From Fluctibacter corallii (GTDB lineage Bacteria; Pseudomonadota; Gammaproteobacteria; Enterobacterales; Alteromonadaceae), in NCBI RefSeq assembly GCF_025751585.1, contig NZ_JAOWKX010000002.1:465662-529661 (forward strand): DNA of 64,000 nt, given 5' to 3'. Below, piece by piece: positions 17,012 to 25,522 of the stretch; position 1 is the first letter of the stretch; every line of letters starts with the position of its first letter. Under the pieces are notes generated by a model. That model had not been told where the DNA came from. It did no database searches and saw nothing but the letters and a program-made list of their open reading frames with translations. Position numbers and translations under genes: made by a program.

Positions 17012-20000
17012 CTATATAGCTACGTTTTTCATTTGTTTTAAACTTGCCGCAAATCGACTCCTGCTATCAGGGTTAAATTCATAAATACCCATAAAATTAA
17101 TGTGCGCCCACGAAATGACTGAACCAGTAGAAATTGATTCAATAACTTCAGCGCGTTCATCTTGTTTGTCGAGCGACACGCAGTAGTCCGATAAAAACAG
17201 GTAGTTCCATAATATGATGATGTTGCGTAGCAACGTGTTGCTCGCCATAACCAGCTGTATTTCATCTTGCAGGCCTACTTGAAGCTTTCCATTCCTACCG
17301 AACATTACCTTGTCCGCCAATTTCTGCCCAAGCTCGACTCTATTCAGCTGCTTTTGTATATTCTGTCTAAGCTCTTCATCATCAATGTAATTCAAGATAA
17401 AGTGGGTTTTCAGTAGCCTTCCAAATTCCTTAAATGCTTTGTACAAAGCATTGTCACGTTCGCTACTGGACAACATTTTCAGCATTTGCGATGCGCTACA
17501 ACGTTTTAACTTCATTGATGTCATAAGTCGTAAAATGTCGTCCCAATTTTCCAATATTAGTTTTTTATTGATTTGTGTTTTGGGCGCCAATGGAGAATCA
17601 AAACTCTTCTGGGTGGTTTTGGAATCATAGGCATAAAGCGTTTGTCTATGGACGTTCTTTATTCGAGGTGCAAACGCAACATCCATAAAGTGCAAACCAG
17701 CAAACACCGCCTCTGTATAACCATGAGTATCAGTACTGTGATAATGCTCTTCAATATCGTCATGATCTAGAGTGTGTTTTGACGAAACCAATCCTTCCAG
17801 CACATAAGGCGCCTCCCGGTCGGACGACGTTAACACGTTGACATGAAAAAATGATTGTTTTTCATCAAGGAAGCTATTAACACTGATTCCTTGCTCTTTA
17901 CCGTAATATTTGTAGGAGTAGTTTGCTAACAAAGAGTTGACATTCACCACGACTTTTTTGCCGTCGCTGCTGGAATGCAATCGGCCATTGTTTTCATTAA
18001 ATATTGTAGGGAGAGATAACGATTGGATCAGCTTAACCAAACAATCGTTCGCTCTTTGTAAATTTGACGTGGAAACCCATGTGTTTTCTGTGTCTTTTAG
18101 CGCTTTTTCAGAAAATAATTTACTCGCTCTAGCAAGTTCAGTATGCCCTAAATTAGTTCCCAAACTTAATATGGTCGCAAACAACAATCGTATATCGACT
18201 TTGGAATTGCCGGCTCTTGGCATTCTATTTCTAAAGCAGCTAGAAAACTCCGCATGGCGATCTATCTCAAACATCACATCTTGTATCGTAATTGAGCGCG
18301 TTGGCCCCAACAACGTCGGAATGTACTTGGCTATCGAAAACTCTGGATCTGGATAGCTAATACGCCAAGTACCATCGTCTTTAACGCTAAAATGCGGGTT
18401 TTCTTTTTGTTTTATTGAAAGAGAAACCTCTTTGAATTTTTCTGTCACACATTGACCAATGCTCTCCAGAATCGCTTTACCATCAACAAATTTATCTAGT
18501 GAAGCTGCTGCGAGTAATCGTGCTTTGTGATTTTTCCACTCTTGTGGACTGATCATGTAACTTGGCGTACTTCTATAACGATATGAGTAATTAAGGGTCA
18601 ATGACTTGTCTTTTAAGCCTTTAGCTAATGCCATAAACAAATAGACGCGATATTTACTGACCGGATTAATGTCATCATCTGTCGTTAAGTGTTCCAATTC
18701 TATTTTAGATAAAAATGAAGTCGGGGCGTCTTCATTTATACTTTTTGGCTGCGAGCGATAAAAATTGATAGCTTCGATTAGAGCTTGGTTTTGGCTATGC
18801 TTATCAAAGCTCATAGCGCTGATCATCGGCCCTAACATACGCTGGAGTTTGATACTGTTTATGAATAACGAACGGTAGAAATCTGCTTGAGAGGCTTGTG
18901 TTGTTATGCTTTTACCCACCCGTTCTATGTGTTTTTCAAAGTCGGGGTTTTCAGCATTGAAAAAGGCGCTGATTAATTGATGAGCACGCTCATTACGCTC
19001 TTCATAAGATAAACTATGGTCTTTTGTAATCGAAAAGACCAGCTCTAACACCCGTTTGGCATCTTTTGCGCTATTAAGCACGGTCCTATTTGCCTCTAAT
19101 GTGCTGACGCGTTGGTCATCTCTTGTTTTACGTTCATCGCCTCTAGCTTTATTCGTAAACTGTTTGACTACTTTTATAATGGCATCAGCAGCAAAGTCAT
19201 GACGTTTGTGCATTTGGTCGTATACAAAAGACAGGTAGTAAAGCGATTGCTTATTGTCGTTTTTAAGTCGTCTGATTTCATCATTATTGCCAAGATAGAT
19301 AGCATCAGAAAAGTGCTTAATGGCCTCATCTGTCAATGCTATTTTTTTGTAAACCGCTGACAATGTAAAAAAGTAGTCGCTATACATTTGCAAGATCTCG
19401 GCATTCTGATTAAGGCTACGCTGCCCGAGCCCTTGGTCTATTCTTTTAAGCTCCCTGATACTGTAGAGATGAGAGTGTTGAGTAAAAAATACCAACAATG
19501 CACGTTTCTTCTTATCTGATAATGAAGTGTCGACAAGGGAGAGCATCCGCTTTTCGTAAGTCTGAAAGGCGGTTGAAATGAGATCAACAAATTGATTGTA
19601 GGAGGGGATCTCAACACGTCGCATCCAACAAAAGGAAACGAGTGAAAATAGAATATCCTCTTTATTCATACGAATCGCCACTAAGCTATCTGCATGCATC
19701 GCGAGTAGCAACGATGTATCTGAGGTGTAAGGTTGCCAATTATACTGAGCTAATATCTGTTTTTTATGCCGAGAGGCCATTTCTGGCGAATAGGTCGACA
19801 TATCGATATTCTTTTTGATAGACAGGACTTTGCATGCGCGTCTGACATCAGCTTCAATAAAACGGCTTTTCTCAAAGAATCGCCCCTTTGCTTGAAAATA
19901 TGCTTTAGAGACCAAGTATCCGACTTTTGCCACATCAGATTGCATTTTATTCAGTACTTTTTTGGTTTCAATGTCGATCGTAAAATAGCCAATGGTTGCT

Positions 20001-20071
20001 TCTTTCGTTAACTTTGGTACGCTTTCAAAGGCTCGTTTTCGAGCTGAAGAAAGCACCTTCATCTTAGCCAT
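17012..20071 (-). CDS. tnpA: Tn3-family transposase TnpA
   Basis: The 1019-residue length is typical for Tn3 transposases, which carry out replicative transposition through a cointegrate. The C-terminal half holds the DDE catalytic region: the first Asp in SSSDGKKVVVN, the second in STDTHGYTEAVFAG, and the Glu probably in LNRVELGQKLADKV, followed by the family hallmark NIIILWNYLFLSDY and SVISWAHINFMGIYEF (the usual W-x-H-I-N-x-x-G-x-Y). No internal stops or frameshifts are visible, so the enzyme may be active. It is transcribed toward the left repeat and divergently from the SprT-like gene. The related Tn4651/Tn4430 groups also use tyrosine recombinases for resolution. Confidence 0.93.
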   Translation of the reverse strand: MAKMKVLSSARKRAFESVPKLTKEATIGYFTIDIETKKVLNKMQSDVAKVGYLVSKAYFQAKGRFFEKSRFIEADVRRACKVLSIKKNIDMSTYSPEMASRHKKQILAQYNWQPYTSDTSLLLAMHADSLVAIRMNKEDILFSLVSFCWMRRVEIPSYNQFVDLISTAFQTYEKRMLSLVDTSLSDKKKRALLVFFTQHSHLYSIRELKRIDQGLGQRSLNQNAEILQMYSDYFFTLSAVYKKIALTDEAIKHFSDAIYLGNNDEIRRLKNDNKQSLYYLSFVYDQMHKRHDFAADAIIKVVKQFTNKARGDERKTRDDQRVSTLEANRTVLNSAKDAKRVLELVFSITKDHSLSYEERNERAHQLISAFFNAENPDFEKHIERVGKSITTQASQADFYRSLFINSIKLQRMLGPMISAMSFDKHSQNQALIEAINFYRSQPKSINEDAPTSFLSKIELEHLTTDDDINPVSKYRVYLFMALAKGLKDKSLTLNYSYRYRSTPSYMISPQEWKNHKARLLAAASLDKFVDGKAILESIGQCVTEKFKEVSLSIKQKENPHFSVKDDGTWRISYPDPEFSIAKYIPTLLGPTRSITIQDVMFEIDRHAEFSSCFRNRMPRAGNSKVDIRLLFATILSLGTNLGHTELARASKLFSEKALKDTENTWVSTSNLQRANDCLVKLIQSLSLPTIFNENNGRLHSSSDGKKVVVNVNSLLANYSYKYYGKEQGISVNSFLDEKQSFFHVNVLTSSDREAPYVLEGLVSSKHTLDHDDIEEHYHSTDTHGYTEAVFAGLHFMDVAFAPRIKNVHRQTLYAYDSKTTQKSFDSPLAPKTQINKKLILENWDDILRLMTSMKLKRCSASQMLKMLSSSERDNALYKAFKEFGRLLKTHFILNYIDDEELRQNIQKQLNRVELGQKLADKVMFGRNGKLQVGLQDEIQLVMASNTLLRNIIILWNYLFLSDYCVSLDKQDERAEVIESISTGSVISWAHINFMGIYEFNPDSRSRFAASLKQMKNVAI

Positions 20072-20130
20072 TTTCGATTCCTTTTAGTTATTAACGACCT
20101 CTGTTTAATTACCATAATTTGATTTTTATA

Positions 20131-20142
20131 CAGTGTACACTG
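20131..20142. promoter_or_regulatory. Palindrome in the tnpA/sprT divergent promoter region
   Basis: CAGTGTACACTG is a perfect 12-bp palindrome 60 bp upstream of tnpA and ~100 bp upstream of the SprT-like gene. A shorter dyad (CTGTA-CAT-TACAG, 20220-20232) lies just before the latter gene. Either could be an operator; no regulator is identifiable. Confidence 0.4.
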
Positions 20143-20239
20143 CATAAAACAAACCATTACGTTATTAAAAATCTATTAATTAGACGCTTATCGACTAACA
20201 ATGGGTTGAAATATATGCTCTGTACATTACAGTAAATGC

Positions 20240-21070
20240 ATGGATTTACTGCATAACACAAAATTTATGTCACCCACACACGAACTCTACACGCCGTTGA
20301 TTAACGCGTTTAATCATTTCAATAAAACGCTATTTGGCGGTGATTTACCGCCAGTGATTTTTACCTTACAGAGAAAGAAAAATGTGATGGGCTTTTTCGC
20401 TGCTAAACGCTGGGGAAATGTGAGAGGGGAACTCTGTAGTGAAATCAGTATCAATCCGTCCTATTTTGCAAACTGCCGGCTCATCGAAATTTTTCAGACG
20501 CTCGTACACGAAATGGTTCATGCTTGGCAGTATCATTTTGGCCATCCGAGTGAGGGCCATTATCACAACAGGGAGTGGGCACAAAAGATGATGGATATTG
20601 GCTTGATGCCGTCTGATACGGGTGAGCCCGGGGGCGCCATTGTCGGCAGAAATATGAGTGACTTCATCATGAAACAAGGCTTGTTTATGAAAGCGGCTGA
20701 GGCATTACTTAAAGACGAAACCTTCACTTTGCAATGGGTTGATCGGTTGGCCTTACCCAAACTGTATGAGCCAGTCATTGTTGACAACCCTGCGCTAGGT
20801 GCAAATAGGCAGGTAGAGCAATGCGCTCACCATCCCGATTTGTTGTCTGCTGACGTTATCCCTATTACCGATAGTGCCCAATTGACGTCTGAGCCTACGC
20901 AAGATGCTGCATTTTCTTCTATGCCTGAATCGTTTTTTCTTCCAGAGGTCGCTAAACGTCAAACAAGGTCTAAGCATGTGTGCCCAGGGTGTGATACCAA
21001 AATATACGGCAAGTCTTCACTTAACGTGATTTGTGGCGATTGCGAATTACCCTTTATTCGTGAAGGTTAG
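20240..21070 (+). CDS. SprT-like zinc metalloprotease-domain protein
   Basis: The 276-residue protein has the SprT/Spartan zincin motif LVHEMVHAWQ (~residues 93-102) with a further His-rich segment (FGHPSEGHYHNREWAQKM) supplying the third ligand. The C-terminus has a zinc ribbon (VCPGCDTKIYG, VICGDCELPF). Spartan-type proteases cut DNA-protein crosslinks; the role of bacterial SprT-like proteins is unknown. It is the first gene of the transposon cargo, divergent from tnpA. An in-frame ATG 24 bases later is an alternative start. A role in transposition or plasmid biology is speculative. Confidence 0.82.
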   Translation: MDLLHNTKFMSPTHELYTPLINAFNHFNKTLFGGDLPPVIFTLQRKKNVMGFFAAKRWGNVRGELCSEISINPSYFANCRLIEIFQTLVHEMVHAWQYHFGHPSEGHYHNREWAQKMMDIGLMPSDTGEPGGAIVGRNMSDFIMKQGLFMKAAEALLKDETFTLQWVDRLALPKLYEPVIVDNPALGANRQVEQCAHHPDLLSADVIPITDSAQLTSEPTQDAAFSSMPESFFLPEVAKRQTRSKHVCPGCDTKIYGKSSLNVICGDCELPFIREG

Positions 21071-21078
21071 AGAGTGCT

Positions 21079-21468
21079 TCAACGTTCAAGTGCATTCAAA
21101 ATACCGCAATCTTTGATGGTTTTATTGTCTGAGCATTTTGCGGACATTGATTGAAGTATATTTTTTAGCTGGCTCAACTCATATATTTTTTCATCAACAC
21201 TTTCAATGTGTTTATCAATAAGCTGATTTACACTCGCGCAACTTTGTTTTGGTTCTGCCTTTTGAGCAAGTAATAGCTCGATTTCTTTCATCGAAATATC
21301 CAGTGCGCGACACTGTTTAATAAAGGTAAGTTTGTCCGCGGCGGCTTTGTTATAAAGCCTATAATTTCCCTCAGTCCGTGACGGTTTATCCAGCAAACCT
21401 TTGCGTTCATAAAACCTGATTGTTTGAATACTGCACCCTGTTTGCTTAGCTAACTCACCAATTTGCAT
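21079..21468 (-). CDS. cadR: CadR/PbrR-type MerR-family metal regulator
   Basis: This 129-residue MerR protein has the N-terminal winged helix (MQIGELAKQTGCSIQTIRFYERKGLL) and the dimerisation helix starting near residue 75 (SCASVNQLIDKHIESV). Metal-site residues typical of CadR/PbrR are present: Cys in QSCASVN (~77) and the C-terminal loop KCSDNKTIKDCGIL with two Cys. Such regulators sense Cd, Pb or Zn and twist 19-20-bp-spaced promoters into an active form. Two promoters of precisely this design lie just downstream in the divergent direction, so it very likely activates the exporter operon. It converges on the SprT-like gene with an 8-bp gap. Confidence 0.88.
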   Translation of the reverse strand: MQIGELAKQTGCSIQTIRFYERKGLLDKPSRTEGNYRLYNKAAADKLTFIKQCRALDISMKEIELLLAQKAEPKQSCASVNQLIDKHIESVDEKIYELSQLKNILQSMSAKCSDNKTIKDCGILNALER

Positions 21469-21484
21469 AATTTCACCTAAGTTC

Positions 21485-21515
21485 TTGACCCTATACGAAG
21501 TATAGACATTATAGT
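21485..21515 (+). promoter_or_regulatory. CadR-controlled promoter with 19-bp spacer (first)
   Basis: The -35 TTGACC (21485-21490) and -10 TATAGT (21510-21515) are separated by 19 bp, and the dyad CTATAC-GAA-GTATAG fills the spacer. This over-long spacer with a central dyad is diagnostic of MerR-type activation. It lies between cadR and the 60-residue membrane protein. Confidence 0.85.
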
Positions 21516-21556
21516 TTTACTCAGTCTAGATAACACGCTCTATCAGGAGACGAAAA

Positions 21557-21739
21557 ATGAAAACACTTTTGTTGTGGACTGGCGTTATCACGTTGGCTGT
21601 CTCACTATCTCATGGCTTTATTACTGACCAAAGTATCGTGCACAGCCTATTACTGCATCCCCTGATCATACTATTGAGCTTTGTATTCATCGCTATTGGT
21701 TTAGGCGAGTGGGATTTCAATAAAACAACTAAACAGTGA
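21557..21739 (+). CDS. Small membrane protein of the metal-resistance island
   Basis: This 60-residue protein has GGAGA seven bases before its ATG and two hydrophobic segments (LLLWTGVITLAVSLSHGF and LLHPLIILLSFVFIAIG). It is the first gene after the CadR promoter, so metal induction is likely. I do not recognise a family. It could be an accessory to the CDF exporter that follows; no metal-binding residues beyond one or two His are evident. Confidence 0.68.
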   Translation: MKTLLLWTGVITLAVSLSHGFITDQSIVHSLLLHPLIILLSFVFIAIGLGEWDFNKTTKQ

Positions 21740-21744
21740 TGCAC

Positions 21745-21775
21745 TTGACTCTATACCTGGTATAGGCTTTACGAT
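21745..21775 (+). promoter_or_regulatory. CadR-controlled promoter with 19-bp spacer (second)
   Basis: TTGACT (21745-21750) is followed by a dyad CTATAC-CTG-GTATAG and, 19 bp after the -35, TACGAT (21770-21775). It repeats the architecture of the first promoter 260 bp upstream and immediately precedes the first CDF gene. Confidence 0.83.
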
Positions 21776-21807
21776 GCCAACATTGGAACTATTTTTTGGA
21801 GATGCAC

Positions 21808-22419
21808 ATGAGTGGTTGTGGTTGCGAAGTCACCATTAATGATGAGTCACAAAAGCGTGTACTCGTTTGGCTCTTGGGCATCAATGCCTTTATGTTTGTC
21901 ATTGAGTTGAGCGTCGGATTGCTCGCAGACTCAACAGCATTGATTGCCGATTCAATGGATATGCTTGCAGATGCGATTGTATATGGCATTGGACTCTATG
22001 CAATAGGCAAGTCCATTATTCATAAAGCCAATGCAGCGAAGGTGAGTGGCTATTTTCAATTGGTTTTAGGATTGCTCATTCTCATTGATATTGTAAGGCG
22101 CAGCATTTATGGCAGTGAGCCCGTCTCATTTTTAATGATGTCGATGGGCGGCGTGGCACTCATTGCCAATGTGATATGCCTTGTCATCATTCGCAATCAT
22201 AAAAACGATGAAGTGCACATGCGAGCCAGTTGGATATTTTCAGCCAACGACGTCATCGCTAATTTAGGCGTAATCTGCGCCGGTATACTTGTTATGTTAA
22301 CCGATACCCGTTGGCCGGATATTGCGGTTGGTTTTATTGTGGCCTGTGTGGTGCTTAGAGGCGCCAAAATGATACTAGCTGACGCTAATAATGAAATTCG
22401 AGAGGCGCAAACTAAATGA
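21808..22419 (+). CDS. CDF-like cation transporter, short form
   Basis: The ATG at 21808 follows GGAG by six bases; the frame's earlier TTG overlaps that site. The 203-residue protein starts with a Cys-rich N-terminus (MSGCGCEV) and has about six membrane helices. Metal-site motifs of cation diffusion facilitators are visible: ALIADSMDMLADA in helix 2 and FSANDVIANLGVI in helix 5, where the usual His is replaced. The cytoplasmic C-terminal domain of typical CDFs is absent. It is preceded by the second CadR promoter and overlaps the DUF3703 gene by ATGA. Export of Zn, Cd or Co from the cytoplasm is probable; the metal is unknown. Confidence 0.82.
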   Translation: MSGCGCEVTINDESQKRVLVWLLGINAFMFVIELSVGLLADSTALIADSMDMLADAIVYGIGLYAIGKSIIHKANAAKVSGYFQLVLGLLILIDIVRRSIYGSEPVSFLMMSMGGVALIANVICLVIIRNHKNDEVHMRASWIFSANDVIANLGVICAGILVMLTDTRWPDIAVGFIVACVVLRGAKMILADANNEIREAQTK

Positions 22420-22787
22420 AAACGAATAAACGCTTTAGAAGAAAAATTACACCTTTCATAAATGAAAAATTAGCTTCAGCAGAGCGTGCCCGCTTGCAAG
22501 GCGACTTTGAAACAGAATTCAAGTATCTGGAGGATGCGCATGTGTTAGGTCAACAATCGACGTATTTTCACACCTTGGGGCATTGGCGAATGTTTGTATT
22601 CGGGTGGCGGCGGCGCTCAATTAAAGAAATGTTAGGGCAAATTTTGCGCATGGTAGGCGCATTAACTAAAACTTTTTTCGGTCTTTTACCAGCGGGTAAC
22701 ACCGGCGGTAGTAATGTCAGTGCATTTAAACCCATGCCTATATCAAAAGAGAACCAAGCGATTTTGGATAAAGCCAATAATGCATAA
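22416..22787 (+). CDS. DUF3703 family protein
   Basis: The 123-residue protein has the DUF3703 pattern: AHVLGQQSTYFHTLGHWRM, EMLGQILRMVGALTKT, GLLPAGNTGGSNVSAF and PMPI. Members of this family repeatedly occur beside heavy-metal exporters but have no defined function. No signal peptide is evident. It overlaps both neighbours (ATGA at its start; 8 bp at its end), so translation of CDF-DUF3703-CDF is coupled. Confidence 0.85.
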   Translation: MKTNKRFRRKITPFINEKLASAERARLQGDFETEFKYLEDAHVLGQQSTYFHTLGHWRMFVFGWRRRSIKEMLGQILRMVGALTKTFFGLLPAGNTGGSNVSAFKPMPISKENQAILDKANNA

Positions 22788-23679
22788 TCATTCACACCAT
22801 CACCATGACGGTGATGAAGAGGCCGCCTCAAAACGGATTGGTTGGGCATTTTTTCTCAATGTGATGTTCACCATCATCGAATTCATCGGAGGCTGGCTAA
22901 CCAATAGTACGGCGATTATGGCAGATGCTGTCCATGATTTGGGGGATAGCTTGTCAATCGGCACCGCTTGGGCGCTAAATAAGCTAAGCCGAAAAGAAGC
23001 CAATCAAACCTTTTCCTATGGGTACCGCCGCTTTTCTTTATTTGGGGCGCTTATCAATGGCTTAGTGTTGACTGTGGGATCAGTCTGGATCCTGTTTGAA
23101 GCCATACCTCGTTTGTCAGCGCCTGAAATGCCGCAAGTAGAAGGGATGTTATTGTTAGCCATCTTTGGTGTTGTGGTAAACGGTTTCGCTGCTTTTAAAC
23201 TTAGTAAAGGTGATAGTCTCAACGAGCGTGTACTTAACTGGCACTTGTTAGAAGACGTGCTGGGCTGGGTGGCTGTATTGATCGTTTCCATCGTGCTGGT
23301 GTTTGTTGATTGGCCTATTCTGGACCCACTGCTTTCAATCGGTTTCACCTTGTTTATTCTGTTTAATGTTGTTAGAAATCTGAAAGCGACCCTTTTATTG
23401 TTTTTACAAGCCACTCCCGATGACGCGCAGTTAGTTGAGATACGACAACGATTTACAGGGCATGATTCGGTTAGTGAAGTGCATCACCTCCATGTTTGGT
23501 CCCTCGATGGTGAACAACATGTGTTGACTGTTCATATCGTGCTGGTTGAAGGCATTGAGCTAAAAAATATCAAAAGTCTTAAGACCGACTTTTCCAACGT
23601 GTTGAGCGATTATGGTTTTGCGCATACCACTATAGAGTTTGAATTTGCGGATGAAAGATGCCGTGACGAAGTGATATAA
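22780..23679 (+). CDS. czcD: CDF-family Zn/Cd efflux protein (CzcD/ZitB-like)
   Basis: The 299-residue protein begins with a His cluster (MHNHSHHHHDGD), has six membrane helices with both HxxxD metal sites (ADAVHDLGDSLSIG in helix 2 and WHLLEDVLGWVAVL in helix 5), and a cytoplasmic C-terminal domain (VHHLHVWSLDGEQHV). These features define zinc-type CDF proton antiporters moving Zn/Cd/Co out of the cytoplasm. The start overlaps the end of the DUF3703 gene by 8 bp; an upstream frame extension lies within that gene and is rejected. Its partner is the czcCBA pump that carries periplasmic metal out of the cell. Confidence 0.88.
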   Translation: MHNHSHHHHDGDEEAASKRIGWAFFLNVMFTIIEFIGGWLTNSTAIMADAVHDLGDSLSIGTAWALNKLSRKEANQTFSYGYRRFSLFGALINGLVLTVGSVWILFEAIPRLSAPEMPQVEGMLLLAIFGVVVNGFAAFKLSKGDSLNERVLNWHLLEDVLGWVAVLIVSIVLVFVDWPILDPLLSIGFTLFILFNVVRNLKATLLLFLQATPDDAQLVEIRQRFTGHDSVSEVHHLHVWSLDGEQHVLTVHIVLVEGIELKNIKSLKTDFSNVLSDYGFAHTTIEFEFADERCRDEVI

Positions 23680-23686
23680 GCGATGT

Positions 23687-24121
23687 ATGATTAGAATTAT
23701 GAAAACTATGACTCAGAAGCTGCACTGCGGCACTAAGCATCATATCAATGTGTGGACCACGCACCTTGGCTATGCGTTGGTTGCATTGTTGATTTGTCAG
23801 TCATTTTTATCAATGGGCAAAGCACTTGATTCACACGATGTCGCCTCGTTAAGTCATAACGTTGAGCACCAACACGAACATACACATACTGAGCACACAC
23901 ACTTACACCAGGCTGAAACGGTTGCCAGTGATAAAGGGGATAACACACATAATCCTGCCGATTGTCATCATTGCGGTCACTGCCACGGCTCTCATGTGCA
24001 ATGGCTGAGTCAAAGCGTGACTTCCGATGTTATCGAATTTAGCCAATTACACACTTTTCATTATCTAAGCAAAGTGCTCAACGCGCTGCCAGAAAGACTG
24101 CTACGCCCACCTAAAATTTAA
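23687..24121 (+). CDS. His-rich exported protein, CzcI-like
   Basis: The 144-residue product has a hydrophobic N-terminal segment (LGYALVALLICQSFLSMGKA) and a His-rich middle (HQHEHTHTEHTHLHQ) followed by NPADCHHCGHCHGSHVQWL. The D-C-x-x-C-x-x-C/H pattern before a hydrophobic residue resembles CzcI and DUF2946-type proteins found just before czcC in other efflux operons. Periplasmic zinc binding or modulation of the pump is likely. The first of three close in-frame ATG/Met positions is used; none has a good ribosome binding site, so the start is uncertain. Confidence 0.7.
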   Translation: MIRIMKTMTQKLHCGTKHHINVWTTHLGYALVALLICQSFLSMGKALDSHDVASLSHNVEHQHEHTHTEHTHLHQAETVASDKGDNTHNPADCHHCGHCHGSHVQWLSQSVTSDVIEFSQLHTFHYLSKVLNALPERLLRPPKI

Positions 24122-24197
24122 TCCTTCATTTTTAATTTAGTCCGACGAAACCGCATCCGTTACGTCACTCAATGAAATTAATCTTGTTAGGATTTTT

Positions 24198-25520
24198 ATG
24201 TATTTATTTAACTTGGGATATGCCCAACGAGCCCGAATGCCTGGGCACAATAAGCGTGTGCTTTTCGCCCTGACGATTGGCTTACTCTACTCGATAACAG
24301 TTTTGGCTGAAGAGAGCAAAATAACCAGTATTACTTTAGAAGATGCCGTCAAGCGCACATTGGCCTATAGCCCGCAAATAGCATCATTTGATTTTAAGAC
24401 ACTAGCGCTTGACGGTGAGGCTCAATCTGCTGCACTTAATCCCGCGTATACATTGGGGGTTGAGTTGGAGAATGTGCTTGGGACCGGCGAGGTCTCAGGG
24501 ATTAAAGAAGCGGAGGCAACACTAACACTTTCATCTGTTATTGAGCTTGGCGATAAAGTGAATGCACGATTAGCTATTGTTGATGCGAAACGAAGCTTAG
24601 TCGAAGCTGAGAAGCGAGCGGCAAGCTTGGATATTTTAGGAGAGGTCAATCGCCGTTACATCAATGCCCTTGCCGAGCAGGCTAATCTTGCTCTGGCACA
24701 ACAAGGCCTCGAATTGGCGAAATATGCGTATCAAGCCGTAAAACAACGAGTAGAGGCAGGCGCAACTGCTGAGTTTGAACTACATCGTGCAGAATCTTCA
24801 TTATCCCAAGCCCGCATGGATGTGTTACTGGTTGAAAAACGGGTAATTCAAGCTAACACTCACCTATCGATGATGTGGGGAGATATGTCACCGCCATTCG
24901 TGAATGTTACAGGGGATTTTTTTAGTACACCAGACACTCAAACACGAGAAAACCTCTTACGAGTCCTGGAATCGAGTCCGTTTTTAGATATCTACGCCAC
25001 GCAATCCCGTACTGCGGAAACCAATTTACGCTTGATTCAGGCCAACAATCAATTTGATGTTTCCTGGAGCGCGGGTATCCGTCGCATGCAAGGTATTGAT
25101 GAGACCACTTTGGTTGCAGGTATCAGCGTGCCTTTATTTCAAAAAAGTAGAAATCAAGGCCAGTACATTGCCCAAAAAGCCCAGCTTGACGCGATTGAGC
25201 AAGAGCGTCTAGCGGCCCGCCAGAGCCTATTCAGTCAAGTTAACATGCTTTTTTACGGGCGAGACCAAGCCGTACTCGAACTGCAAACCCTTAGGCAGCA
25301 TATTATTCCGCCGCTTGAAAAGGCTTTAGAGCAAGTGAAGCAAGCCTATGAAGACGGGCGTTTCAGCTATTTAGAATGGATGACCATCCAACAAGAATTA
25401 CTGAATAAACGTTATGCCTTAATTCAAGCAGCGAGTCGTGTACATCTAAGAAATGCCGACATTGAATCACTGACGGGACACTCTGTTCAGAGTCCCGCGT
25501 CATCCACGTTTTCCCAATAA
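24198..25520 (+). CDS. czcC: Outer-membrane factor of the metal efflux pump, CzcC
   Basis: The 440-residue protein has a signal peptide after a basic N-terminus (RVLFALTIGLLYSITVLA) and two TolC-like repeats rich in coiled-coil Ala/Gln/Glu helices (LGEVNRRYINALAEQANLALAQQGLELAK and the AIEQERLAARQSLFSQVN region). These trimerise to form the outer-membrane channel of an HME-RND pump. AGGA precedes the ATG. It is followed at 2 bp by czcB and then czcA, the canonical CBA order. Confidence 0.88.
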   Translation: MYLFNLGYAQRARMPGHNKRVLFALTIGLLYSITVLAEESKITSITLEDAVKRTLAYSPQIASFDFKTLALDGEAQSAALNPAYTLGVELENVLGTGEVSGIKEAEATLTLSSVIELGDKVNARLAIVDAKRSLVEAEKRAASLDILGEVNRRYINALAEQANLALAQQGLELAKYAYQAVKQRVEAGATAEFELHRAESSLSQARMDVLLVEKRVIQANTHLSMMWGDMSPPFVNVTGDFFSTPDTQTRENLLRVLESSPFLDIYATQSRTAETNLRLIQANNQFDVSWSAGIRRMQGIDETTLVAGISVPLFQKSRNQGQYIAQKAQLDAIEQERLAARQSLFSQVNMLFYGRDQAVLELQTLRQHIIPPLEKALEQVKQAYEDGRFSYLEWMTIQQELLNKRYALIQAASRVHLRNADIESLTGHSVQSPASSTFSQ

Positions 25521-25522
25521 GC

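Noticed and set aside
20220..20232. CTGTACATTACAG as a LexA box
   Set aside because: The spacing between CTGT and ACAG is five bases, whereas LexA sites have eight.
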